A DNA stretch of 64,000 nucleotides from Stratiolaelaps scimitus. Taxonomy: Eukaryota; Arthropoda; Arachnida; Mesostigmata; Laelapidae. The notes under the pieces are model-generated. The model made no database searches. It was given only the letters and a program-made list of their open reading frames with translations, and was not told where the DNA came from. Shown here piece after piece: positions 1-12,340 of this stretch; the first letter of the stretch is position 1, and each line of letters opens with the position of its first letter. Both the position numbers and the translations under genes were made by a program. The stretch spans positions 3,397,501 to 3,461,500 of the forward strand of contig JABWDB010000011.1 of assembly GCA_019614645.1 (NCBI GenBank). Reading direction: 5' to 3'.

Positions 1-1669
1 AACCAAACGTGTTAGTCTCGGCTCTGGCCGAGTGGGAAAGCCGGCGAGGTGGTCCGCTCCCTCGAGACGGCATGGGTCGGCCGATAACGCGCTTCCGCCA
101 GCGCTCCCGGACGCAGCCCGAAACAGTAGCTCGTTGTGTCCTATTCAGATTCTTCTAGTCAGAAGGTGGCAATAGGTTTTGGGCTCACGTGCGGGAGCGA
201 GTCTCATTCGATGACGGCTGCGCGAGTCTCTCCGAACTCAGCGTGGAATCGCCTGCTGTAGGTAGGCCTTGCCTTCTTCGCGCGTATGCGGCGCTTACCC
301 AAAACCGCAGCAGTTCGGATATGGGAGGGTATCATCGTCACTTGTCACAGGTTGCATACAGGGGGGTGTACGCCGAGCGTCCTGACGCCTATGACAGCCA
401 GACGGAGAGGATAGGGAGGCTGTCGTTTTTGCCCCCGCTTGAAACCTCCGAACTGGGGTCTACTGGCGGCTTGCTAATTAGCAAGAAGGCTGAGTCGACT
501 TTCGGAGCCGGCTGCTAGATGGAATGGTGACAGTGTACTAGCTTGCGGTTTACGAGCCATTTTTGTCGAAGTCATTGTCGTTTGCAGGACGGCCATGCTA
601 CGCAGAACGCTGGTTAATAATACTATCGAAATGCATGGGGTGGCGCACTACAGCTGACAAATGTAACAAGATTAGACGCTGTCTCGGGACGAGGCCACGG
701 ACCGAAAGAAGGCCGAGCGCGAGACAGAGAGAGACCCATGGCCGTGCTCAGTTCAACGGGTTGGGCCTCGCGAAGAGAGAGAAAGAGAAAAGATGAATAA
801 CGGAAGAAAACCTGGTGCACTTTTTTCACAAGGCAGCCACATAGGATGCGAGAGAGAGAGAGATAGACCACCCTTACAAAGATAGATGCATGTGTAGCAA
901 TTCAGCAATGATGGGTTTGTGTCCTTCCGCAACGATACGAAATGTGTCGTATTATATAACATTGAAGAATGAGAACAATTGGCGAACGTGTTGAGCAGTG
1001 ATACACCGTGATCGACACAATGATACATGCTTGAATCGTACGCATCTGACACGCGCGGTTAACTAAACATCTAGCAGGGATTATTTTCATTCAGAGAAAA
1101 TGAGAAAAAAAGAATTGAAAATTCAGCATTATCTCTTCTCCCTCTTTCCTTCATACACATTCAAATGTCATGTGCTGGCAAGTACTGATTTATGTTGTAG
1201 ACCGGGCCAACTACGGTGTCGTTGATATATCAAAGACACCGTAGTTGGCCCGCTTCTTGTACGACGGATGAATGCAAATGTGCAACGGTGGGGATCGAAC
1301 CCGCATATGCGCGCACGAAGGCACCACCAGGCAACCAAGGGGCTCGACAATGCCGAAAACAGTTCCGTGGACCCCAAATCTTGTTCGAGCATCGGCTGCC
1401 CGGAAAATTGACGCGTTTTTTTTAGATGTACCAACATATCCCTATATAGGCACCCCATGCAGGCGGCTTAGTCGGTAAGAGGCTGACACTAGCAGGCAAA
1501 TAGCTTAGTTTTTTGAGACCTGGTGTCCATGCAGGAGTTACTTATTTTAAACGTCTATAAAAGGCAAAAAAAAGGTTTTTCTATGCATCCTTGTGTCTGT
1601 GTGAGTGACTACCTGTCCGTGTCGATAACTGGTGCCTAATTTGTGTTCAACGACGTCTACTCGTTACAG
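1..1669. other. Upstream or intronic DNA of the acid phosphatase gene
   Basis: I see no supported exon here. It holds short (GA)n runs near 731 and 853, a 50-bp palindrome at 1203-1252, and a Pol III B-box-like stretch on the minus strand near 1291-1301 that suggests old SINE debris. It may be intron of the phosphatase gene. Confidence 0.5.
1203..1252. repeat. 50-bp near-perfect palindrome
   Basis: The 18-bp arms 1203-1220 and 1235-1252 are exact reverse complements. The spacer core TTGATATATCAA is itself palindromic, so 24 of 25 base pairs form. It can fold into a long hairpin. Confidence 0.9.
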
Positions 1670-1903
1670 AGAGGAAAGAAGGACCTGTACGGCATGGGCG
1701 AGCAGCTCCGCAAACGCTACAGAAACTTCCTGACCGGAAACACGAACGAGATTAAGGCTCGCAGCTCTGGCAGGGACCGATGCCTTGAGTCGATGCAGAC
1801 GATGCTCGCCGCCCTGTACGAGCCTAACCAGAAGCAGAAGTTCCAGAACAATCTGAAGTGGCAGCCTGTGCCAATTGCGAGCATGCCGGTCGATATTGAC
1901 GGG
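1670..1903 (+). CDS. Acid phosphatase, first visible exon
   Basis: The exon has 78 codons, entered after TTACAG and left at GGG|GTACGT, phase 0 at both ends. It carries the conserved helix LYGMGEQLRKRY, the substrate-pocket region around ARSSGRDRCLESM, and WQPVPI. These follow the missing RHG segment by a few dozen residues in family members. Confidence 0.88.
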
Positions 1904-4271
1904 GTACGTAAACATATGTTATAGACATTACAGGCTGAAAAGGTGAACGAGAGAGAGAGAGAGAAATAACTATGATATTGAATGCTTGGTAGACACGCGC
2001 GCACCTGCTGTGCTATATATATATATATATATAGCACGGCAAGAGTACGATAGTGGCCCCGATAGTTCCTCATAGTTATACCTAAAGGTTAGGTGCTGAC
2101 GGGTGCTAGGTTACGAAGCAATGCTAAGAGCAGTACCGTGGACGGTGGTTTTGGCTTAGAGTCAGCCCGATAACCTTCGGTTGTTAGATAGGGGGTATCT
2201 TCGGATACATATATATTAATGCGTGTCAGCCCGGATATTTTAAGGGTGTTAGATAGCGGAGGAGCAGGGGGTCAGCTCAAAAAAAAAATATATATATGTA
2301 CTTAATATTATACAAGATCTATATATTTTTTGTAGAGATTGTCGAATCATATAGTCATATACTATACTAAAAGTGATCTCATTCGTTGTGTGCATGTAGA
2401 TGCTTTACGAGGACGCCATCTGCAAAAAAGATGATGAAGCTATTGAGGAGCTCCGCAGTACCGGCCAGGGCAAGGAGATCATGACAAAGTACAAGGTTGG
2501 TGCTAACAAGGTGTTTTAAGGATAATTTTGTTTTGAAATAATGTCCCAAACATAATCTGCTTATGGCAGTCATTCCTGCCATAGAACAGATAGTGAGAGA
2601 GTGGTGCTTGGTAGAGTCTGTCTAGGCGAGCATTTGAACGTTAGCGCGGAAAAATACCGGGCCATTGACGGATCGGGCCCGGTATTACCGAGGATCTCAT
2701 GTTGACATGCGCGTATTGATATGCCGTCGTTTGCATGCGTATTTCGATAGGATCTTATGGAGAAGTTGTACGAGAAATCCGGCAAGAAGATGAACGACTG
2801 GGTCAGCGTCCGCGATCTTCTCGACACGTTGACCATCGAGAAGAGTCTCGGCCTGAAGATTCCCGATTGGGCGGACGCAGCCACCCTCAAGGAGATGGAG
2901 GACTGTGCCAAATACACGACCCTGCTCAACTACCAACAGGATGAGAGGCTCCGGTTTAGGGCCGGCCTTCTCCTGAAGGATACGTCAATGCATTTCAGCG
3001 ATGTCGTTAACAATTCGCCGAAACACAAGATCTACGCTTACGCATCGGTAGGTCATGAACGAATCATAAATTGAATAGCAGCGCGAATTGAGAAGAGAGG
3101 ACACAATCGTGGGATTGATTTTCGGCCCGCAGGCCCAAAACCTCAGGGTGCCTTTAGGGAAAATTTGTAGACACACTGTTGTGGGTCGTAGTTCTTCGCA
3201 GGGCATTCGTCGACAGTTAGACATCGAATAATAGCACCCTGTCTCTGTTGATTATTCCCAGGCACTAGAAGAGGCAAAACACAAAGCTATTGTAGATAAA
3301 ATTGTAGACCCGTTTAATGAACCATGATCTATCGCGCAAATATGAATATTGCCAGCTCAAAAGAATTTACAGTGCTATTTTAGCTGAATGGGATCGCGAG
3401 TAGCATTGTGATGGGGCCTGACGGGGCGTCAGTTGACATCGTCGTCAAGGTCACAGGGATTACTAGTCATTTCCGATTTGCATAACCCGAGCGCCTGATG
3501 TGAATGTATGTGTGTGTGTGTGTACGAAACTACGAAGTCTGTGTAGAGAGGCCGCATTTTTTCGATGGATTTTTAACCGTGAATCGTTTATCCGGTTGCA
3601 GCACGATGTTCTTGTCGCTGCCTATCTAAGCGCGTTCGGCGTTTTCAATGGCCTCGCTGTGCCCTCATCCACGGCTGTCATCACCGAGCTCCACGAGGAT
3701 GGCCCCGGCCAGTTCCGCGTCCAGATGTTCTTCCGCAATAACACACAAACCGGACACCTTCAACCGCTCCAAGTGTCTGGTGAGTGCCCTCCTCCAATCA
3801 TTATATCTCCCCGTTGTTTATGATCAATCATAACCGTATTGCGAGCTCGATTTTGCGGCTATTCGGCACTATCACATATGTCTAAATGCCTACATATGTA
3901 TATATGGATATAAATATACATGCGTCTTTTCCTGCGATATATATATATATATATGTATATATATAAACGCAAGAACAAAATAACTGTAGAAAAAATTAGG
4001 TCCGTCCAGTCAACTCCAACATACGATAATATATATATATATATATTGTTTGTAGTGGAAAGGATTCCTTACACTAACAGGCTAATACAGTTATGAATGT
4101 AGTTCGCATCTATCACTAACGTGAGCACCCCCTAACCTTCTCGTAGGTTGTAAGCCTGAAGGCTGCACTCTGTCCCAGTGGAGCGAGAAGGTGACCCACC
4201 TGATCCCCGAAGATTGGCGAAAGGAGTGCGGTGAATCTCCCCTCCCAATCAATTTGTATGATTCGTTCTAA
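1670..4271 (+). CDS. Histidine acid phosphatase, five 3' exons (5' end not seen)
   Basis: Joining 1670-1903, 2400-2495, 2751-3047, 3602-3779 and 4147-4271 gives 309 in-frame residues ending in TAA at 4269. Every junction has GT-AG signals and a consistent phase. Branch-2 histidine phosphatases hydrolyse phosphomonoesters in lysosomes or outside the cell. Family hallmarks appear in order: GMGEQLRKRYRNFL, the DRCLESMQ helix, WQPVPI, a cysteine in AICKK, then HKIYAYASHDVLVAA with the HD pair that supplies the proton donor, an ELHEDG strand followed by a FRNN stretch, and the C-terminal GCKPEGC and DWRKEC cysteines. Family members run about 350-420 residues and begin with a signal peptide and RHGxRxP. 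Both are missing here, and I found no RHG-coding stretch at 1-1669, so the first exons probably lie to the left. The alternative is a 5'-truncated copy. The frame is intact, so I do not call it a pseudogene. Confidence 0.88.
2063..2290 (+). mobile_element. Short retroposon copy with A-tail, inside a phosphatase intron
   Basis: The 3' end (GTTAGATAG...GGGTCAGCT followed by an A-run at 2279-2288) matches the 3' ends of the copies at 43157-43240 and 61969-62060. The start ATACCTAAAGGTTA also matches their 5' segment. The internal part contains two imperfect copies of a GTCAGCCCG...GTTAGATAG block, so this copy is longer than the others. It is probably a non-autonomous or 5'-truncated non-LTR element. 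Confidence 0.5.
2400..2495 (+). CDS. Acid phosphatase, second visible exon
   Basis: The exon has 32 codons, phase 0 to 0, between TGTAG and AAG|GTTGGT. It encodes MLYEDAICKKDDEAIEELR, matching the stretch after the QP(I/V)P motif where the family has a conserved cysteine that forms a disulfide. Confidence 0.8.
2751..3047 (+). CDS. Acid phosphatase, third visible exon
   Basis: The exon has 99 codons, phase 0 to 0, between CGATAG and TCG|GTAGGT. This helical cap region contains VRDLLDTLTIEKSLGLKIPD and ends in HKIYAYAS, directly before the HD active-site pair of the next exon. Confidence 0.88.
3602..3779 (+). CDS. Acid phosphatase, HD active-site exon
   Basis: The exon runs from GTTGCAG to CTG|GTGAGT, phase 0 to 1. 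It opens with HDVLVAAYLSAFGVFN, the family's HD motif that gives the catalytic acid, followed by VITELHEDG and an RNN stretch typical of the last core strands. Confidence 0.9.
4147..4271 (+). CDS. Acid phosphatase, terminal exon
   Basis: The exon runs from CTCGTAG to the TAA stop at 4269-4271, entered in phase 1. It encodes GCKPEGCTLSQWSEK and EDWRKECG, the cysteine-bearing C-terminus of the family. There is no membrane helix after it, so the product is soluble or lumenal. Confidence 0.88.
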
Positions 4272-4319
4272 GTGACCGAATACTAGAACCGTGCTGACGT
4301 GCATTTGTCATTTGTTCAT

Positions 4320-4341
4320 AATAAATGAATAAAGAAATAAA
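4320..4341 (+). terminator. Polyadenylation signals of the acid phosphatase gene
   Basis: Three AATAAA hexamers (4320-4325, 4328-4333, 4336-4341) stand 49-65 bases after the stop codon, which implies a very short 3' UTR. Confidence 0.7.
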
Positions 4342-4345
4342 GGAG

Positions 4346-7300
4346 CGAAGATTTGCATTAATTTTCGCATTTTTATTGCATTTCGACAATTGTTCATATA
4401 TATATATAGGTAACATTGGTAACGTATAACAAGAATAACTTTACAGTTCCGGCAGCATTTGCAGTTTCAGCTGTAAACCAACTTTTGCTCTGTTTGCTGG
4501 AAACGTACTGTGTTTTTTGCCAACTAGACACTTCCGTCACTACCCAGATGTACGCTCAGATTTTTCTTCACCCCGTACAGTACTACTCGAATTTGAGGGG
4601 TGTCGTTCCGGGGCGCGCTGTTTCAAGGGCGGACGCGGTGCGGGGTATTCATCGTCAATTGTACAACAGTTCTTCAGCAGGTCATAGCCCACGTAGCGTG
4701 TAAGTCTATGATTCTCGTTCAGCTGTCTGGCAAACGTATCGGAAGTGACAAACATCCGTGGGACGCGGGACATCTTTGACAAGGAGGACGAGACCCTGGC
4801 CGGGACACAAGAAACACACAATGGGAGACGCAGGTCACTTTGCAAATAAGGAGCCGAAAGAATGGAAGGAGCAGGCTTGAACACAGCCGTTACCGTCATT
4901 TTCGATCAATCGAAACCGATCTCGTGGACACCGGCCGTAAACGATGCACACACCATTCGGTTGTCGCTATTCGAGTCCGGTGGCGACGCGTCTCGCGAGG
5001 GGGTGACGCGGACTCCACGGACACATATAAGCGACTCTGCTTTCGAGGTACAAGCGACTCATGCGTATCCAGTAGGTTCCTCAACAGTTTGATGGATTTA
5101 GCTGAGGAACAGTGGGCGTTGCTTTGTTGATTTTCTCGGGATTATTAATAGCTCACGAAGTTGTGTCTATTATTATATATAGAGCAGTCCGGAGGTCAGT
5201 GTTAAGTTGTTGGGACATTATCGTACGGAGTATCTTGAGACGTTACTTTCCACCAGTTGGTTGGACACTGCTTGGGACACTTCGTGGGGATATATGAGAA
5301 AAGAACAGAAGCATTGTAAAAATTGAAGGTCCTTTAATAAACAAATAAACCTCTTCCTTTGGATTCCACCTTTATTTTCAGTGGCGTATACCGGGTACCG
5401 ATATTTTAGGTATAAATTTTAAGCCTCTTCCTTATGAGTGATGCAGAGCATGCAGTGTTTTGTATTCCATCGGGCGTCCTACTAGCGAGTCAGTTAATCT
5501 GAACTATTATAATAGTTCCTTCATCATGCATCGAATTGCTTCGTGGACATTTACACGCCTGTAGCCCCACAATGAGATCTCTGTCCCTCTCTCTCGAGCG
5601 CGCGCGAGAGAGAGAGAGAGAGAGAATACAAGGGCCACAAACTGGCACAAAAACCTCTAATAAATGATCGCCTCCCCCCGCACAAACACTCATTAAGAAC
5701 GAGAGGGACAGAAGCTCGTTCACACGAATTTCTCACCGTTACCGATCACTGCGTTCGCTTGTTCTAACGTGAAACACAGTAACAGACACAACTGGCTTGT
5801 CTTGCCTCTCATCATTACCTTGCTCGTTATGACTTGACCGGCTAGCGATCGTGCCCATAACCGCAATGGCGATGCGCTAAGTTTATTCTGTATGCCGTTT
5901 GCGTGAGCGATTCCCGAACGATGCCCCAGCACTGCGGCTATTTGCGGCTAGCAATCGCCACCGATCATTTTTCTATCTCTCCGCTGGCGTAACTGCCACG
6001 GGTAAACCATCTCAACGTGTTCGACTCAGGTCGCCGGTCGTCTTGATCCGGCTGTGCAGCGTTTCGCAGCTGCCGAATCGTGTTGTCTGTCGCTTCCGAG
6101 CGGGCAAAAGTGTTCGCACACGCTGGCAAATGCTGCACCCCATCGAGAGAAGCAAGGGCAGACCCCCTAGCCTAGATCGTGCGGGGGGCTATCCGACGAT
6201 GTGGCCCATTTGTGTAGTCATTTGCGGTGCAATTTGGCGGAAATTGAAGTGTTGCGACTTCGCTAGCGAGGGCAGTCCCTGCAGCCATTCACCGTCATGT
6301 TCTCTAGCTGTTGTTGTTATTGTGGCCAGTCTTGCTCGATGGTGTCTGCCCGCAGGCATTTCGACTCGTTCCAGTTGTGTGTTTTATGTGCGAGCCGAGG
6401 ATGCTCACATGTCCCTATGCCGTACCCCCCCGTAACGCCCCCTGGGTCTCCGGTCCGCCCCGGGACTCGGTCCGAAGACCGCCTGTGGATGAGTCCCCTG
6501 CTATAGCCGCCGCTCGAGTTTCCCGGTGGCATCTAAATCGCCATGTAGCTAGCCCATCGAACAGCGAACAATAGCTCTCCGAACATATATATATATATAT
6601 ACACCCATAAGGCTATTGTGAGAGAGAAAACCACTCGAAGATGACTCGGGAACAACCTGCTGACCAAATGACCCCCGTTAAACATAACTGTCGACGATCA
6701 TTGAAGAAATAGCTCCGTTCTTCGTCTCGAGGGGCTCTTGCTAGAGTAAGGCCATCTTCGGGCTGCGAATGTCCTACAAGAAACGAAAAGCACACTAGCA
6801 TTTCGATAATTCACTGTCTGTATGGCTGGGTACCTCGGCAAGGTAAGGTACAGGCGCCTCATAGCTTCATGACGGGAAAACATTACCGGCCATTCACTGG
6901 ACTCGGGGCTGACTAACTGGTAATGTTTATGGGCAGCGCTGTATGCTACAAGGCTCGTCGTACAATGAGGAGTGGTAATGTCTCTCGACACTGACCGGTA
7001 ATGGGTCACCGGTCCGGTGACGAGAGATCTCCAGCTGCTCGAACATGTTGCTGAATGATATCTAACGGAACGACTCACAAAAAGACAACTGAGAAGACAC
7101 TCATCAATCGGACCACATTTGCCTGCACGAATGGGATCTGAACCAGCAGAGGCAGTGGTGGAAGAGAGCAACAACTTAACGCCAGCAATATCGAAAGGGG
7201 CTTGAACGTTAGTGAGGAGCGGTCGATTCTGAACTGCCGCGTTGTTCCCAGATCGTCGGCAACCCAGGTTATGCCGTTTACGCGAAGGCTATATAGTGCC

Positions 7301-10300
7301 ACCTAGCACGACGTCCATTCATGGCATCGAGCAAGTGAGGAACAACTGCAGCCAAACCCGTCGGCGGCATCCCGTCCTCATTTCGACGTCTAACCTACCC
7401 TTGAGTGTCCACACAGGCGGGGAGCGGGCGTCTGGGCATGGGGTCACATGGGGGCCGATTGCTGGGTCAGTCCTTCGGGAAGCCGAAGGGCGAGTAGGCT
7501 CCTCGTAGAGGGACACAGTCAAATAGGGTCAGTCGAGCGGTCGAGCACATACAGCTTTTCGGTTGTCGATCTATATACAGCAGTGGCCAAGTAGCGGCAT
7601 TTTATTGCTTTCGTCTATAGTTGTGGATAGTGAGAGAGAGAAAGGACGCGCTGTTATAAAGAACGACTCGGAAGGGAACAGGCAAATGAGCGCAAAGAAA
7701 ACACAAAAAGGACACGAAGCACGAACACTGACGGGGGGGGGGTGCCGCTTTCGGGGGTAGACTACTCGACGAGGGCATGGATCAGGCAGCAAGCCTGGGA
7801 CAGACACGGTCAGGGCCTGTGAATGAAAGCGGACCCCGTGTCGTCCTCCTGTGGAGAGCAACACAACCGACCGGCTATTCGCTATCTCTTGGTGCGTAGC
7901 GGTGGTTACAAGCGGTGGCAACAGCGATGCGCGCTCGGACCCTCCGCCTCGCAGGAGCCGTCGGCCAGTTTCTTTGCTGTTTCTTTCGAGGCATTCGTCA
8001 GGATGGCGGAAGGAGGACTGTGAGCGCTCTCCTGGGACCGTGATAGTTAGATACACTCCCGGCTGGCTGTGTCGGGTAGAGAGAGAGAGAGAGAGAGAGG
8101 GAGATAGAGCAAAAAAGGCCAAGAGGAAGGCAGAGATTTCTGATAGTAAACAAATTTACAGGACAACATTAACCAAACATCGAAGCCACCCTCGGATTCC
8201 TCCCTCTCGGTCTATCTATATTCGTATTTATAGCTGGCCACGCAGTCAAATGAAGCAGGCCTTGGACGACCGCTCGATGAGATAAAAATGCAATGGTGAG
8301 CCGCCCGCAAAAGTGGAAATGCTCTGCGGGGCTGAAGCACCGAGCTGAGCATTCGGCTATGGGGGAATTGACCAGCGTCGATCTACAATGGTTGTGCGTA
8401 TTGAGAGATAACTCATCAGAGATAACTGAAAGTTGCCGTGGTCTGTGATGGGCTTCAATATTTGCTAGCTCATACTGAATATATTCAGATGAAGACGCCC
8501 ACGTTGGACCTATCAGGGCGCCACGAACAAAGGGTATCGAGAGCACGAGAAACTCCGATGGCGTTTTGAACTCTGTCCTTCTTTTGGCTAACCCGCTCAC
8601 AGAAGCCAAACACATCTGTTCAACTCGTCCCTGGACGGGAGGTCGTCCCGGTGAGCTGGGTATCGCATTACCACGATGATGTAGGAATGCGCTTGCAGAC
8701 GTTGGCGTTGCGTGAATTCGCGGTGCGGGGTCTGTCCAAGAAAGGCTGAGGGAATCCGTCCTTTCGAAGGGGTGATCACTGTTGAAGAAGCACTGCACCA
8801 CCCCTTCAAGTCAGAAGTGTCGACTCGCACTTTGTCACTGGTGGCCGCTAAGGGCCCGCCACCTGCAGAATACTCGTGGAGGATTCAGGCGTGGACCCAG
8901 CCGCCAGCCTGTTCAGCCGGACTAGCAAAGGCGCACAGCCCTTCACTCTGCGTTCGAAAGGGTGTGGTCCTGACTTCAACTCCTCTAGGCTTCATTCTCG
9001 TAAGAGAGGTCTCTGAGACCGTTCCTTCGAGATGGGGTGTGTACCTCCTTTACTCCCTCCACGCCTTGCATCGACCTGTACGCTTTTCTTCCTGGCTCGC
9101 CTCTTCAGTCGAATTGGCCTTTGGTGCCTGTCGCTTTTCAGTCCTCTCTCCGGTGTCCCTGGGGTATCACATTTCCAAGGGGACTCCATAGCCACGAAGG
9201 CGCTTCTCGACCATGCGAGATTCTGGGCACCGCCGTCAAACCGTGTTTTTTTTTTACATTTCAATGTGATCCCACTGTCTCGTGTTCGGCAGGTCGAGAG
9301 GACTGCGCAGGAGCAGACGTCCTCGCCAAAGCCAAAAGCATCTGAAATCATCGGGGGAGAGCCTGTCTATAGCTGTCATTTCTCGAGTCCCTTCCATGCT
9401 GTCTCTGTTATGCGTTCGACGGGTCTATATAGACAAATAATATATGATAGATCTCTCTAAGTACTGCCTTCAGCTGTACTCTCTGAACTATAGCCGACAC
9501 GCCAGTGATTTGAATGCAAGACAGCCGGATGACACAACATTCGACATTGGGGCGCGGCCAAGCGTTCGACAACCTTTCGCTTCGAGTGATTTCATTTTGA
9601 CTGACTACCGTATGACCGACACTAGAAGGCTTGTTCGATGCTGAGCGGTCCCTTTTATCGAATTCGCGGTATCGCGCCGAATCGCGATTACCCCAGTTGC
9701 AATTGCAAGGTTCGTCGTGACCTGCTCTCTGACTTGATACAAACGTGTACAGGTCTCCTAGAGGGCACGTCCTTCGGGAGTTGGAGTCGCATTGCTTGAA
9801 GTTGACAACATCCCGGGGGTTAGCGACGAAGGTAGCGATGATGCAGCAGTACAGGCAAGCAAGCACATGTCGTTCAGGGGTTGTTGAAAGGGGGTGACTT
9901 TTCCAGAGAATCAGAAGTTTCAATTGTCAATAGTAGCCTGCAAGGTATTAGGTCGTTCTTAGCTTAAACGGGCATGCTGTTATATGCGATTTAGTATAAA
10001 AAACTTAGAAAATCTTTTAGAAAATCTCAACAGTGGGACTTCCTTGTTTAAATATTACATGAAGGGTATATAGACGAGGTCGTTCTCAGCTGTATTTCAC
10101 GTTCGGTGGATAGTCCAATTGTCGCCCACATTTATAATTAAATAAATAATCACCTCAACAGTTGAGCATGGCGCCGCCTTGACGCAAACGCTCGAATTTC
10201 ATCAGCTTCGCCCTATGTATAAAATCGGTTCTAACTACAACCGAAAAAGCAAGGTGTTAGGCCCGAAGCCACCAACTCAACATATTCATACAATTTGTTA

Positions 10301-12307
10301 TAAATTTCGTGTCTGCTCACGCGTAAGTCACGCAGCGATTTTCGTTAAAAGCTCATTATTTCAGAGTTGAACAGCGCTAGACAACCGATTATGTTGTATA
10401 CCGGACTTTGAAGGCTGCACGTCAAGCTGACATATCGAATAGCTGTTTGAGCTATTAGTTAAGCTATTTAACTTTGGTTTAACTATTGATCAATACTTGA
10501 TAGTTGCTTATCTCTACCTCGTATTGCATTATAACAGACTCACACATTTATGTTATTATACATAGTTGGGACGCTGACGATCGTTGTAAATTTTCCAAAT
10601 AAGCTCACATGCTCAATTGCTGTTTCAGCTGATTTGTGTTGCCTGTATATTTCGACCCGGAGACTTAAACTTGATCAACGTCATTTCGAGCTCGGCTAAA
10701 CTTGGTGTAAATATAATACTACATAGAATGGCAGTCGTGCTATTTGTCCCACTCTCGCAGGGTTTGGGAACAACGTCCAATGTATCAAGAGCAATATTTC
10801 CAATAAGTATGTTTCCAATGAGTAATTAATAATTTTATCTATGAGGTCTAATTGTAAATGTAAGATCACCCCCCGCTCCGAAGTGCGCAACAAAGATAAA
10901 TATATATATATATATATATATATCTTCCCCTAGTTGCTTTCTTGAAGGGTAGCAAGGTTCGCTTAAAATCCCGGCACGGCCTGAAGATTTGGTCAATATC
11001 CAAATTTGTGATGGGCGACTACGACCCTTAGGGACGACTTTTGGGAGCTTGCTCTCTTTGTATTATTTTCAACTGTGTTAAAATGTAGTTACACAGGGAT
11101 ACAGGATGCTTACTTTGTAACATATCAATCTAACACATGCACACACGCATATATATATACATGTATATATACGCTTATATCTATCCATATGTATATCTAC
11201 ATATATATATATATATATGTCGAGAGAATGAGGCAACAGCTTAGACAAGTTCGGCTGGCAATTTCCGCCATTGATTACGACCAATACGTCATGTGAGTTA
11301 AAGGCTTTCCTTGCCAGCTACAAGGGCCAACGTGGGCACTGGCGGCGTGTGCCGAGCGTCACATGTCTCAATGATGCTATATCTCGGGGGACGGGATCAA
11401 TCTGTCGAGAAGTTGGATTTAGCGAACCTGCTCCTACCCAGCCAAGAGCCACTCCTGAGTCTATGTAGATCCATTGTACAAACGTTCGAGAAAGGCTAAG
11501 TCGTTTACCAGTCTAGTGGGAACAACTACAATGGAGAAACAACACGAGATGTTCTGTTTTGGCATAAGTATTTACATGGGGTCTCGTGTTATCGAGGCTG
11601 TATTTGATATTGGACGGAAGGTCTAATTTCTCAGTTATATTTTGCTGTACGCGTGTGTTATGTTATTGTGGAAATGGAGAAAACGCTCTCTATATTCAGA
11701 CGCCTACGGATTGAGCGAAACAGGCCAATGAGCCGAGAACAGGCCAATGTGCCTATCCATGATAAAAACATGTACTTGCAAAAGTAGGCCTTTTCAATTT
11801 AATCCTATGATGATCGAAGTGTCATCTTCTGCAAACGGCAGTAGATCACCGAATGGTTAACTAAGATACGTTTGTGACCCGGATTTATTTTTCGAGTCTG
11901 CTGTCCGCTAGACATATTTTCTTTTAACATTTGACCTCGCCATTTATGTTCATTGAACGTAATTCCACGAAGCGACGTACATAGCTTGATGAAACCTTGA
12001 AGCCTGCAGTTCGTCGTTTCCACTCTGTACGAGTATCCGATTATAGCAAGCGCTTAATCCCATAGGTTTAATTCAAACCGCTTAATTTGAACAACCTCAA
12101 ACGGTCCAACCATCATCGTGCAGTTGCCTACGTGAAATAACTGACGCGAAAGATAGCGAAAAATTCGTGTTTCTGTATATATGATGACCGCCTTGCTGCA
12201 ACGCCATACGACTCTTATGCAGCGGGTTGTTTTTTGCCGGACGTACAATGCAATACAATTCAGAGACTTCGTTTAAACGGAACTGCAGTTTTTCACAACG
12301 TTTACGT

Positions 12308-12340
<33 letters not shown>

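Noticed and set aside
4706..4840. FN3-like fragment (ANVSEVTNIRG)
   Set aside because: It is too short and lacks tryptophan, tyrosine and splice context, so the resemblance is likely chance.
8169..8801. 210-codon minus-strand open frame
   Set aside because: It starts with GTG only, and I see no domain. It lies in CpG-rich DNA where stops are rarer.
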